From NCBI RefSeq assembly GCF_900116495.1, contig NZ_FPAY01000003.1:62001-126000 (forward strand): a stretch of DNA of 64,000 bases, given 5' to 3'. A model generated the notes under the pieces. The model was not told the DNA's origin. It saw only the letters and a list, made by a program, of their open reading frames with translations, and searched no databases. The stretch's first letter is position 1; every line of letters begins with the position of its first letter. Below, in pieces: positions 16,706 to 25,039 of the stretch. Made by a program: the position numbers and the translations under genes. The stretch comes from Arthrobacter sp. ov118. Its GTDB lineage: Bacteria; Actinomycetota; Actinomycetes; Actinomycetales; Micrococcaceae.

Positions 16706-18768
16706 CTGTGCTGCGGCTGGCCCGCTCCGAGCTCAAACGCATGACCGGCGGCCTGCTGCCCAAGCTGACCGTCCTGGCCCTGGCACTCGTCCCGCTGCTC
16801 TACGGCGCCGTGTACCTGTACGCCAACTGGGACCCGTACGGCAGGCTCAACCAGATCGATGCCGCCCTGGTGGTCCGGGACTCCGGTGCTACGTCCGCCG
16901 ACGGCACCCGGCTGGAGGCCGGCCGGAAGGTGGCCGAGAACCTTGTGGACGGCCACGTCTTCAATTGGAAGACGGTCACCAGCGCGGCGGAAGCGGACCA
17001 GGGCGTCAGCGACGGCACGTACGCGTTCGCCCTGAAGATCCCGGAGGACTTCTCCGCGAACCTGGCCTCCCCCGGCAGCTTCGACGCCGCCAACCAGGCC
17101 ATGCTCAACGTGACCACCAACGACGCCAACAACTACCTCCTCGGCACAATCGTGGACAAGCTCACCACTGCCGTGCACGCGACAGTGGCCAAGGAGGTGG
17201 GCGAGGAGACGGCCAACCGGCTCCTCACCGGATTCGGCACCATCCACACACAGATGCTCAAGGCCTCCGACGGCGCGGGGCAGCTGGCCGACGGCGTCGC
17301 CCGGCTCCACGACGGTACAGCGACCCTCCACCAGGGCACCGGCGAGCTCAGGACCGGCGCCGCCGGACTGTACGACGGCGAGGTCAAGCTCCGGGACGGC
17401 GCCAATTCCCTGAACGACGGCGCCGGGCAGCTCAGCCGAGGTCTAGCCCAGCTCAAGGACAAGACGGCGGCCCTGCCGGCGAGCGCGCGGCAGCTGGCTG
17501 ATGGCGCCGCCCAGGTGGCCGCCGGCAACGCCGCGCTCAACGCCCAGGTGCAGGCCATCCCCGGACAGCTCGCCGCCGCGGAACAGTCCGCACAGCAAGC
17601 GGCCGCGCAGGCCCAGCGGAGCCGGGTGGTGGCATCCACCGGCCGGCTGGTCGCCGGCGGAGTCCTCAGCCAGGAGCAGGCGGAAGCTGTAGTGGCCGAC
17701 GTCGACGCCACCGCCGCGCCGCCCGCGTCAGCCCCATCCGCTGCCGCGTCCAAGCTGCAGGCCGCGGCCGCGCAGGTGCAGAAGCTGGCCGACGGTTCGG
17801 CCGCCGTCAGCGCCGGCGCCGCACAACTGGCCGGCACCGCACCCGGCCTCAGCGCAGCAGTCAGCCAGGCCTCAGCGGGTGCTGACCAGCTTGCCGGCGG
17901 TTCGGCGGCCCTGGCTGCCGGCCAGCAGGACGCCGTCGACGGTGCCGGTAGGCTCGTGCAGGGAGCGCAGAAACTAGACGACGGCGCTGCGCAGCTGGAG
18001 AGCGGCGCGGCAACGGCCTCCGACGGCGCACGAACCCTGGCCCGCGAACTCGCCCAGGGCGCCGGCAAGATCCCCAGCCCTGACGATGCCCAGAAGAACA
18101 GCCTTTCCAAGGTCATGGCAGACCCCGTCGCCGTCAGCAATGTATCGCAGGCCAAGGCCGGTTCCTACGGCGCCGGGCTGGCACCGTTCTTCCTCACGCT
18201 GGCATTGTGGATCGGCATCTTCATGCTGGTGCAGGCCATGCGCCCGGTCACCCTGCGCGCGCTGGCCTCCAACGCCCCGGCCTGGAAAATTGCCGTCGGC
18301 GGCTGGCTTCCGTTCCTTGCGGTCTCCGCCGTTCAGGCGAGCCTGCTGACCCTCGTGGTGGACGCAGGCCTCGGACTGAACCCCGCCCATCCGGTGCTGA
18401 TGTGGTTCCTCATGCTGGCGGCCGCCATGGCGTTCAGCGCCATCATCCAGGGCGTCGTGGCCCTGCTGGGTTCGCCCGGCAAGTTCGTGGTGCTCATCCT
18501 GCTGGTGCTGCAACTGGTCTCGTCCGGGGGCACCTTCCCCTGGCAGACCACGCCCGAGCCGCTGCACGTCGTGCACCAGGTCCTGCCCATGGGCTACGTG
18601 GTCAGCGGCATGCGGCACCTGATTTACGGCGCCGACCTCGCCACGATCCTGCCCACGGTGCTGGGCCTGGTTGGCTACACTGTGCTGGGGCTGGCGATGT
18701 CGACCGCAGCCGTCCGCAAGAACAAATACTGGACCCTCAAGACGCTGAAACCGGAGATCGCCGTATGA
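16702..18768 (+). CDS. YhgE/Pip-family membrane protein
   Basis: 688 residues. One N-terminal membrane segment (LTVLALALVPLLYGAVYLYA), a long extracellular part, then five or six C-terminal membrane segments, the ABC-2-like YhgE/Pip layout. The middle (about residues 190-470) contains many copies of an 'L-x-DG-x-x-x-L' pattern (QLADGVARLHDGTATL and similar), typical of this family and likely a long helical rod. Related proteins are phage receptors or export proteins in Gram-positives. GTG 16702 overlaps the ATPase-like gene, with GAGG 7 nt upstream; its stop overlaps the TetR start (ATGA). Confidence 0.87.
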   Translation: MTVLRLARSELKRMTGGLLPKLTVLALALVPLLYGAVYLYANWDPYGRLNQIDAALVVRDSGATSADGTRLEAGRKVAENLVDGHVFNWKTVTSAAEADQGVSDGTYAFALKIPEDFSANLASPGSFDAANQAMLNVTTNDANNYLLGTIVDKLTTAVHATVAKEVGEETANRLLTGFGTIHTQMLKASDGAGQLADGVARLHDGTATLHQGTGELRTGAAGLYDGEVKLRDGANSLNDGAGQLSRGLAQLKDKTAALPASARQLADGAAQVAAGNAALNAQVQAIPGQLAAAEQSAQQAAAQAQRSRVVASTGRLVAGGVLSQEQAEAVVADVDATAAPPASAPSAAASKLQAAAAQVQKLADGSAAVSAGAAQLAGTAPGLSAAVSQASAGADQLAGGSAALAAGQQDAVDGAGRLVQGAQKLDDGAAQLESGAATASDGARTLARELAQGAGKIPSPDDAQKNSLSKVMADPVAVSNVSQAKAGSYGAGLAPFFLTLALWIGIFMLVQAMRPVTLRALASNAPAWKIAVGGWLPFLAVSAVQASLLTLVVDAGLGLNPAHPVLMWFLMLAAAMAFSAIIQGVVALLGSPGKFVVLILLVLQLVSSGGTFPWQTTPEPLHVVHQVLPMGYVVSGMRHLIYGADLATILPTVLGLVGYTVLGLAMSTAAVRKNKYWTLKTLKPEIAV

Positions 18769-19427
18769 CCACCAGCCACAGCGGCGACAGCCCGGAAGAA
18801 TCCGGGGACACGGCGAGGAAGCTCCGTCCGGGCCGCACCAATGCCACGAAGCAGAAACTGTTCGAGGCGTCCATGGAACTGATCGGAGAGCGCGGCGCGG
18901 CGGGGGTGACCGTGGACGAGATCGCGACGGCCGCCGGGGTGTCCAAGGGCACGGTGTATTACAACTTCGGCAGCAAGTCGGACCTGATTGCCCAGTTGCT
19001 GCGCCACGGCGTCGACATCCTCCTGGCACGGCTCCTGAGCGTCCGGGACGACTCCGCCGATCCGCTGGCCGCGATGGAGGAGATGATCGGCCAGGCCATG
19101 GACTTCATGGCGGAGTATCCCTCATTCGCCCGGCTGTGGGTCAGTGAAAACTGGCGGACCCCCAGCGAATGGCAGGACACCTTTGCCGAACTCCGTGGCC
19201 GCCTGCTGGCGGTGATCGGTACAGCCATCGACGGCGTCGCCGGAGTCTACCCCGTCGATCCCACCATTTCCCGGGGCAGCCTTGAAACGGCGATTTTTGG
19301 GGCCTGTTTCGTGGTGGGCCTGGACCGCCAGACCTACAACCCCGAGCGGACCAGGGAGCAGAGCGTGGCGGCAATTATGGCCTCCATGCGCGGCTACGTC
19401 ATGAAGCAGCCGTCCCCTCAGGCATGA
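18765..19427 (+). CDS. TetR-family repressor of the YhgE operon
   Basis: 220 residues. N-terminal helix-turn-helix AAGVTVDEIATAAGVSKGTV then YYNFGSKSDLI. ATG 18765 overlaps the YhgE stop (ATGA). As the third gene of the operon it most likely represses it through the palindrome at 15948-15963. The frame is open upstream through YhgE, but that is shadow coding. Confidence 0.87.
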   Translation: MTTSHSGDSPEESGDTARKLRPGRTNATKQKLFEASMELIGERGAAGVTVDEIATAAGVSKGTVYYNFGSKSDLIAQLLRHGVDILLARLLSVRDDSADPLAAMEEMIGQAMDFMAEYPSFARLWVSENWRTPSEWQDTFAELRGRLLAVIGTAIDGVAGVYPVDPTISRGSLETAIFGACFVVGLDRQTYNPERTREQSVAAIMASMRGYVMKQPSPQA

Positions 19428-20164
19428 TTAGTCCCATGCGTCACATGGGAATCAGCGGCAAGATCGCCATCTGGGCGTTCCTCGGCGCCCTGGGGCTCCT
19501 GGTCCTGACGGGAATCACCCTGCACGAGGCCGTCCTCCTGTGGTTCGTTGGCGCTTCCGCCGCGGCCTACGTGGCTTGCGTGGCTGAGGTCGTGGTCCGG
19601 CGCCGGCACAAGACGCTGGCCGCAAGCGGGGTGGGCAGCATCCTCTTCATCGCCTTCGGAATCGCCTTCCTGCGCCAGTGGGGCCTGGCTTTCAACCCCG
19701 ATCCCAATGCCCTGTCCACGCGCGTCGATTCCGCGCACCCGGATATGTACTTTTACCTGGCTGCGGCCGCCGGAACCTTCACCTTGCTGATGCTGTTCGC
19801 CGGCACCGTCCTGCCCGGCAAGAGCCGCGGCCGCCGCTCCCCCGGCAATGCTTCAGGACGCCGTCCGGCGTCGCCGCGGGACTCGGGGGCGAGGCCTGCA
19901 AGTCCGCGGCCGTCTGCGTCGCGTTCGACCGTGCGTGCAACTGCGCGTCCGGCTGCGCGGGGAACGGCCGCGCGCCCGGCGGCACCCCAAACGGCTCCCC
20001 GGACGGCTGCCCGGCCAGCCGCCAAAGCATCCGTCCAACCGCCGCCGAAGGGGGCTTCCGCCAACTCGCCTGCGGCAAAGTCACCGGCCCGGCCACCCGC
20101 GCCGAAGCCACCCGTCAAGCCGTCCGCCGTGAAAGCACCCACCCGGGCCGCCACCCGCCGCTAA
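19424..20164 (+). CDS. membrane protein with Ala/Pro/Arg-rich tail
   Basis: 246 residues. Start ATG 19424 overlaps the TetR stop (ATGA); ATG 19436 is possible. Three membrane segments (IAIWAFLGALGLLVLTGITL; EAVLLWFVGASAAAYVACVA; AGTFTLLMLFAGTVL) plus a short hydrophobic stretch GSILFIAFGIAFL. From residue about 130 on it is a basic, low-complexity tail (RPAARGTAARPAAPQTAPR, PKPPVKPSAVKAP), presumably cytoplasmic and possibly binding nucleic acid or anionic lipid. Function unknown. Confidence 0.7.
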   Translation: MISPMRHMGISGKIAIWAFLGALGLLVLTGITLHEAVLLWFVGASAAAYVACVAEVVVRRRHKTLAASGVGSILFIAFGIAFLRQWGLAFNPDPNALSTRVDSAHPDMYFYLAAAAGTFTLLMLFAGTVLPGKSRGRRSPGNASGRRPASPRDSGARPASPRPSASRSTVRATARPAARGTAARPAAPQTAPRTAARPAAKASVQPPPKGASANSPAAKSPARPPAPKPPVKPSAVKAPTRAATRR

Positions 20165-20210
20165 TGGCGCCGGGAGGCCGGTCCGGATTCCGGACCGGCA
20201 GGGTTTGGGT

Positions 20211-20747
20211 TCAGAGGTTACGCGGCCTGTCATCCCGGGGGTTCGTCTCCGTGCTGCCTTGCACGGTGTCTTTGCGGGGAACATCCTCGTTGCTCTGGTT
20301 ACCGGGGACATTGTCGTCGCGAACCCGGTCGGCTGACGTCCGGTCATCGGTGACCTGCCCGGGCTGCACGTTCCCGCGGTTTTGAGTGTCCCCAGCAGCG
20401 TCTTTCCGTTTGGACGTGACCACGTCCGGGTCAACTTCGTCGGCCTTGCGCATTTGTTCTTGAACGTTAGTACGGACTTTGTCCGCCTCTTCCTGGCGTC
20501 CGCGGGCTTCCTGCCGCAGACGCTCGGCGTCGAGTTCTGCCTGCTGTGCGTCGGCCTCCGCACGGGCCGCCTTGGCCTCCCGCTCCCGCGCGCCGAACTC
20601 GTCCGCCTTGGCTTTTTCGCGCAGTTCGGCAGCCCGGTCCCGGTCCGCTGCGACCTTGCGCTTGCGGCTGATCACGATCGCCACCGCTACGATCGCGAGC
20701 ACCACGACGATGCCGACAATAATTCCAATGAGCTGCCCTGAATCCAC
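20211..20747 (-). CDS. single-pass membrane protein with coiled coil
   Basis: 178 residues from GTG 20747 (AAGGTGGAG upstream). One N-terminal membrane segment (LIGIIVGIVVVLAIVAVAIV) followed by basic RKRK and a charged coiled coil (residues 35-95: AADRDRAAELREKAKADEF and on), then a polar disordered tail. Likely Nin-Cout topology is reversed by the positive RKRK, placing the coil in the cytoplasm. No known function. Confidence 0.72.
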   Translation of the reverse strand: MDSGQLIGIIVGIVVVLAIVAVAIVISRKRKVAADRDRAAELREKAKADEFGAREREAKAARAEADAQQAELDAERLRQEARGRQEEADKVRTNVQEQMRKADEVDPDVVTSKRKDAAGDTQNRGNVQPGQVTDDRTSADRVRDDNVPGNQSNEDVPRKDTVQGSTETNPRDDRPRNL

Positions 20748-20883
20748 GTTGCTCCACCTTTTTCTGCGGGTTGAATTCTCTGTCTCAATACGACTCGAAA
20801 ATCACATCAGTCACAGCAACAGTAAACCGCAGAACGCCGCGGCTGACTATGGATTCGCCGGGCTCCAACCCTCGCCCGGGGTG

Positions 20884-21411
20884 TCACTTGCCGCGCGGGA
20901 CCTTGAAACGGGTCAGCCGAGCGTCCTGCCCATCCAGTTCGGCCCAGGACTTGTCCGTTTCCAGCACGGTCAGCCCGCTGGTCGGATACCGGGTGGCGGC
21001 GTCCATGTAGGCATCGTGGTCGGAATCGCGCGACGCCAGGTGCATGGCGAGATCCTGCACGCCGGGCATATGCGAAATCACCATCAGCGTATTGACGGTG
21101 TCCGGGACGTGGTTGATGACGGCCAACATCCGCAAAGCCGAGGCAGCGTACAGGCCGTCCTCAAGCTTCGGCGTCGGCGCCTTGTCGCCCAGGGCATGGC
21201 ATACCCAGGTACAGGTCTGCCGGGTCCGGAGGGCGCTGGAACACAGAATGAAATCAGGCACGACGCCGTGTTTGAGCAGCCACTTCCCGGCTACGGGGGC
21301 GTCGCGGTGGCCGCGTTCATCCAGCGGCCTCTCGTGATCGGCGACGCCGCCTGGCCAATCGGACTTGGCGTGCCGCATGAGCACGAGGCGTTTGATGTGA
21401 TGCGCGCTCAT
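20884..21411 (-). CDS. SixA-like histidine phosphatase
   Basis: 175 residues of the RHG phosphatase family: catalytic LMRHAKSDW at the start, second Arg in SSALRTRQT, His pair completed by VISHMPGVQDLA. SixA proteins remove phosphate from phosphohistidine in phosphorelay proteins; the substrate here is not known. No phosphorelay partner is adjacent. Confidence 0.87.
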   Translation of the reverse strand: MSAHHIKRLVLMRHAKSDWPGGVADHERPLDERGHRDAPVAGKWLLKHGVVPDFILCSSALRTRQTCTWVCHALGDKAPTPKLEDGLYAASALRMLAVINHVPDTVNTLMVISHMPGVQDLAMHLASRDSDHDAYMDAATRYPTSGLTVLETDKSWAELDGQDARLTRFKVPRGK

Positions 21412-21468
21412 GGCTCAATCCTAGTGCGGCAGCCGTGAGCCACGGGCGCGCACCGCCCCGGGGCCGGC

Positions 21469-21672
21469 TCAGCCCTCCAAGACGAACGTCACTTCCAGCA
21501 CGACGTGCCAGGCAACGACCGCTCCGTCCTTGATCTCCACCTTCTGCTCCTTGACCCATGCCCCGGTGACGTTGCGCAGTGTTTTATTGGCCCGGTCGAT
21601 ACCCTCTTTGATGGCGGCGTCGAACGAGGTCGTGGAGTTGGCACTCAGGGTGGTTATGCGTGCAACAGACAT
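21469..21672 (-). CDS. dodecin, flavin-storage protein
   Basis: 67 residues, the dodecin size. Pattern VARITTLSANSTTSFDAAIK, then GAWVKEQKVEIKDG and WHVVLEVTFVLEG. Dodecins form 12-mers that bind flavin pairs and protect against photochemistry or buffer flavin. GGGAGG lies just before the ATG. Stands alone between SixA and the orphan regulator. Confidence 0.92.
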   Translation of the reverse strand: MSVARITTLSANSTTSFDAAIKEGIDRANKTLRNVTGAWVKEQKVEIKDGAVVAWHVVLEVTFVLEG

Positions 21673-21769
21673 GGTTCCCTCCCAATAGTCGAATCAACGA
21701 TCCGAAGCCTACGCCGGAGCCATTAAACACAACAGAGTCCAACAGCCGTGGGACATCGTGACGGGACAG

Positions 21770-21809
21770 CGAAAGCGCCCGCGCCCCCAACGAGGAACGG
21801 ACGCTTTCG
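21770..21809 (-). terminator. hairpin after the orphan regulator gene
   Basis: CGAAAGCG (21770-21777) pairs with CGCTTTCG (21802-21809) across a 24-nt loop, 19 bp past the stop of the gene at 21828. Weak terminator candidate. Confidence 0.4.
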
Positions 21810-21827
21810 GCTAATAATTTATGAGGG

Positions 21828-22691
21828 CTAGATCGAGTATTCCGGAGCGGCCCAGACGACAACCTCAGGGTGCTCGTAGAAGCGGTAGCCCTGCCCGCGC
21901 ACGGTGCGCACGGTGTTGGCGAGGCGTCCGAGCTTGGAGCGCAGTCGGCGGATGTGGACGTCGATGGTGCGCTCGTTCGGCACCTCTTCGGCGTTCCGCC
22001 ACAGGCCTTCGAGGAGCTCGTCGCGGCCCACCGTGCGGGTGCCGTTCTCCACAAGGTAGTTCAGGAGTTCGAACTCCTTGAACGTCAGGTTCAGGGATTC
22101 GCCGTCGAGGTGCACTTCACGGCGGGCGAGGTCGATCAGCACGCCGGAAGGCCGAGGATCCTGCGGCTGCGGCAGCCGGGTGGTCTCGGGACGCTGGCGG
22201 GCACCGGCGGTGGGGTCACCGAACGTGGAACGGACGACGTCCAGCGCTGAGCCCGGGGCGCTGGCCGGCGCGACGGCGACGGCCGCGTAGCTTTCGGCGC
22301 CGCTGACGAGCGACTGTGCGTAGGCACGGATTTCCTGGGCGAGCTTGGCGATCGAGGTGCCGGCCGCGGCTGCGGTTTCCTCGTCGATCCCCATGTACAG
22401 CACGAAGCCGCGGGCCACGTTATCGCTGGGGGCAGAACGCACCGGGCCGCCGGCACTCGGAGCAATCACGGGCGTGGGTGCAGTGGTCGGGGCGGGGGTA
22501 ACGGCACGAAGCTGGCCGTAGGAGTCAGGGTTGTAGCCCTGGGCTGCATATCCGGGGGCAGGGAAGGTTCCGGTGGAGCCGGCGGGGGCGAAAGCGGAAC
22601 GGCCGCCAAAGCCCTGGCGGATCCCGGAGGTCTGGCTGGCCTTGCTGGCGTTACGGACGGAGATGTGGACGTATCCGGATGCAACTGACAT
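21828..22691 (-). CDS. orphan OmpR-type winged-helix regulator without receiver domain
   Basis: 287 residues. The C-terminal 100 residues are an OmpR/PhoB DNA-binding domain (LTFKEFELLNYLVENGTRTV, RTIDVHIRRLRSKLG, VRGQGYRFYEH). There is no receiver domain. Residues 1-90 are low-complexity Ala/Pro/Gly/Tyr, and residues 95-140 (RGFVLYMGIDEETAAAAGTS and IAKLAQEIRAYAQSL) form a small domain I do not recognise. It is therefore a one-component regulator with an unknown input. The upstream region is long and AT-rich. Very similar orphan proteins appear common in Arthrobacter, from memory. Confidence 0.8.
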   Translation of the reverse strand: MSVASGYVHISVRNASKASQTSGIRQGFGGRSAFAPAGSTGTFPAPGYAAQGYNPDSYGQLRAVTPAPTTAPTPVIAPSAGGPVRSAPSDNVARGFVLYMGIDEETAAAAGTSIAKLAQEIRAYAQSLVSGAESYAAVAVAPASAPGSALDVVRSTFGDPTAGARQRPETTRLPQPQDPRPSGVLIDLARREVHLDGESLNLTFKEFELLNYLVENGTRTVGRDELLEGLWRNAEEVPNERTIDVHIRRLRSKLGRLANTVRTVRGQGYRFYEHPEVVVWAAPEYSI

Positions 22692-23231
22692 GGAATGCTT
22701 ACCTCAATGTGAATGGCCGTCATCGCGGCTCGAATGCTTCTTTCCCCGCAATGAATACTGGGGAGGGGCGCCCGACTCTGGGCTGGGGCTGAATGCCTAG
22801 AAACTCCTGGGGTGTAAAAGTTAGGCGTGCATTCGACAACAGCGCATCTCGGTATCAGCGGGTGTGCTGATCCAGGAAGCTGCGGCTGCAGATGCTGTTG
22901 AGTTCTTGTTCACATTGGAAGTGTGCAACGTAACAATGCGAACTTGCAAGTAACAAAGGACCGCAGGTTCCACATTGTGAGACGGATCGCCGGGATGTAG
23001 TGCAAATCACAATTCGACCACCGCAATAAAATAACAAGTGTTTTGTCTGATGGATCGTAAAATTGCTTGACTCCCCGAATTTTCTTCGAGATACACGCGC
23101 CTACTGCCAAAAGGATTCAACGCATTCCGTGACGGCCAAACCACGGCACCTCACTCCCGGAGAGCCGGTTGTCCACGGAGTGGGCACGCCGCCGGACCCG
23201 AAGGCCCGGCGGCAATACTCGTCCGCCGGGG
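22692..23231. other. 540-bp intergenic region, partly AT-rich
   Basis: No gene is supported. From about 22900 to 23110 the base composition falls far below the surroundings (roughly 45 percent GC by eye), with runs such as GCAATAAAATAACAAG. It holds the promoter of the orphan regulator and possibly regulatory binding sites; no riboswitch or tRNA is recognised. Confidence 0.6.
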
Positions 23232-24065
23232 TCAGTTGGACTGGCCCGTCGAGCCTGTGGAGGTTGCTGCCGCGACCATGACGGATGCAGCCGTGTAACC
23301 CGAGCCATCCTTGGCCGCCACGATCCGGACAGTCCCGCCGGCGACGATGTCCGCCACGGTCAGTTGGGACGCCGTGCCGCTGGCCTGCTGGCGCCGCTGC
23401 TGCAGATTGCTCACCACCAGATCGCTACCCAGCGCGTAACTACGCGTGAACCCGTCACCGCTTTTGACGGTGACGGAGGAGGAACTCACTTCGCTCACCG
23501 TTCCCGTCTGAGCGGCCATGGTGACGTATTGGTTTCCCTGCAGCACCACATAGTCGGAATGAACCGCGGCCGAAAGACCGCCCGTCCCGCCGGCGGCGAA
23601 GTCGCCGGGGCCGCCCTGCCCGGACATACCGCCGCCCGCGAACCCGCCTTGCGCGGAGCCCGGCATGCCCGGTGCAACACCCTGGCCGCCGGTGCCCGTG
23701 CCCGCGCCCGTCCCGGCCGCCGTCCCATCGGCAGTCGCCGAACTTGAGGTCAGAGCGTAGACGCCAAGCCCAGACCCGACTGCCAGGACGGCTGCGACTC
23801 CCGCCACGGCCAGCCCGCGCTTCAGTGTCCACGGTTTGGCGGACGCGGACCTGGGTCCGGCTCCCGGCGCGCCCCAGCCCGGCGCCGCCGCCGGGGCCGT
23901 CGGCTCCTGCCGGGGCATGCCCCAGGCAGGGGCAGCTGCCGGAACCGTCGAGGCCGCAGGTGGCACGCCCCAGCCTGGCGCGGTCACGGGCGCGGGCGCC
24001 GTTGCGGCGTCCGGGGAGGATGCGGGGGCGGGCCCGGAACCGGCTCCGGGATACTGACCGCTCAT
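23232..24065 (-). CDS. membrane-anchored protein with Gly/Ala-rich regions, DUF5666-like C-terminus
   Basis: 277 residues from ATG 24065 (AGGAG 7 nt upstream). N-terminal 85 residues carry repeated 'APGWG.P'-type units rich in Ala/Pro; one membrane segment (GLAVAGVAAVLAVGSGLGVY); a Gly-rich linker (GMPGSAQGGFAGGGMSGQGG); then an extracellular beta domain (GTVSEVSSSSVTVKSGDGF) like DUF5666/OB folds. Divergent from the response regulator gene, so it may be a target of that two-component system. Function unknown. Confidence 0.75.
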   Translation of the reverse strand: MSGQYPGAGSGPAPASSPDAATAPAPVTAPGWGVPPAASTVPAAAPAWGMPRQEPTAPAAAPGWGAPGAGPRSASAKPWTLKRGLAVAGVAAVLAVGSGLGVYALTSSSATADGTAAGTGAGTGTGGQGVAPGMPGSAQGGFAGGGMSGQGGPGDFAAGGTGGLSAAVHSDYVVLQGNQYVTMAAQTGTVSEVSSSSVTVKSGDGFTRSYALGSDLVVSNLQQRRQQASGTASQLTVADIVAGGTVRIVAAKDGSGYTAASVMVAAATSTGSTGQSN

Positions 24066-24295
24066 GATGTTGCTCCTTATTGAGTACGTAGGGTGCGGAT
24101 CGGTGTTCACTCCAGCGTGCTGACCGATCCTGTGCCTCGGCTGTGCGGGTCGACAGCCGCGCCTGTGACGTTCCGGGCAATCGGAAGCAGACCGGCCAGC
24201 CCACGGAGGGCCGTCCAGCTCGCTAGGCTGGGATTCACAGGTACCGCACAGGGTCCCCAAAGCCCCGCCTAACGGGCAGATCGGAGAGTTGTCTC

Positions 24296-25036
24296 ATGGC
24301 AACTTCGCACTCCATGACCAACAACCTTCCCCAGCTCACGCATCCGGACGGCTCGCCGATCCGTGCGCTGGTGGTGGACGACGAGCCCAGCCTCTCCGAG
24401 CTCATGAGCATGGGCCTTCGGATGGCCGGCTGGTCTGTGGCGGTGGCCGGCGATGGGCCTGGAGCGGTGCGGCTTGCCAAGGAGTTCCGCCCCGACGTGC
24501 TGGTGCTGGACGTCATGCTTCCCGGATTCGACGGCGTCGAGCTGCTCAACCGGATCCGCGCGTTCGCGCCGGAGGTTCCGGCGCTGTTCCTGACCGCCAA
24601 GGATGCCGTCCAGGACCGCATCACCGGCTTGGCTGCGGGCGGCGATGACTACGTCACCAAGCCGTTCAGCATGGAAGAAGTCCTGCTGCGCCTGCACCGG
24701 CTGGTCCAGCGCTCCGGAGTGGCCGCCATGGACACCGCCGAGCTCGTGGTGGGTGACCTTGTGCTCAATGTCGACACCCGCGAAGTCACCCGGGCCGGCG
24801 AGGAGCTCCATCTGACCGCCACGCAGTTCGAGCTGCTCCGTTACCTCATGGAAAACCCCAAGCGGGTCATCAGCAAAGCCCAGATCCTGGACCGTGTCTG
24901 GGACTATGACTTCGGCGGCCAGGCGAACATCGTGGAACTGTACATTTCCTACCTCCGCAAGAAGGTCGACGCCAACCATGCGCCCATGATCCACACCGTG
25001 CGTGGCGCAGGCTACGTCCTGAAGCCGGCGGACTGA
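24296..25036 (+). CDS. OmpR-family response regulator
   Basis: 246 residues. Receiver domain with acidic pocket VVDDEPS, phospho-acceptor Asp in VLVLDVMLPGFDG, Thr in FLTAKD and Lys in VTKPFS. C-terminal winged helix (LTATQFELLRYLMENPKRVI, VELYISYLRKKVD, VRGAGYVLK). MprA/TcrA-like. The kinase gene follows after 3 nt. Phosphorylated form probably binds promoters nearby (24.1 and 26.8 kb), which is inference. Confidence 0.93.
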   Translation: MATSHSMTNNLPQLTHPDGSPIRALVVDDEPSLSELMSMGLRMAGWSVAVAGDGPGAVRLAKEFRPDVLVLDVMLPGFDGVELLNRIRAFAPEVPALFLTAKDAVQDRITGLAAGGDDYVTKPFSMEEVLLRLHRLVQRSGVAAMDTAELVVGDLVLNVDTREVTRAGEELHLTATQFELLRYLMENPKRVISKAQILDRVWDYDFGGQANIVELYISYLRKKVDANHAPMIHTVRGAGYVLKPAD

Positions 25037-25039
25037 TCC

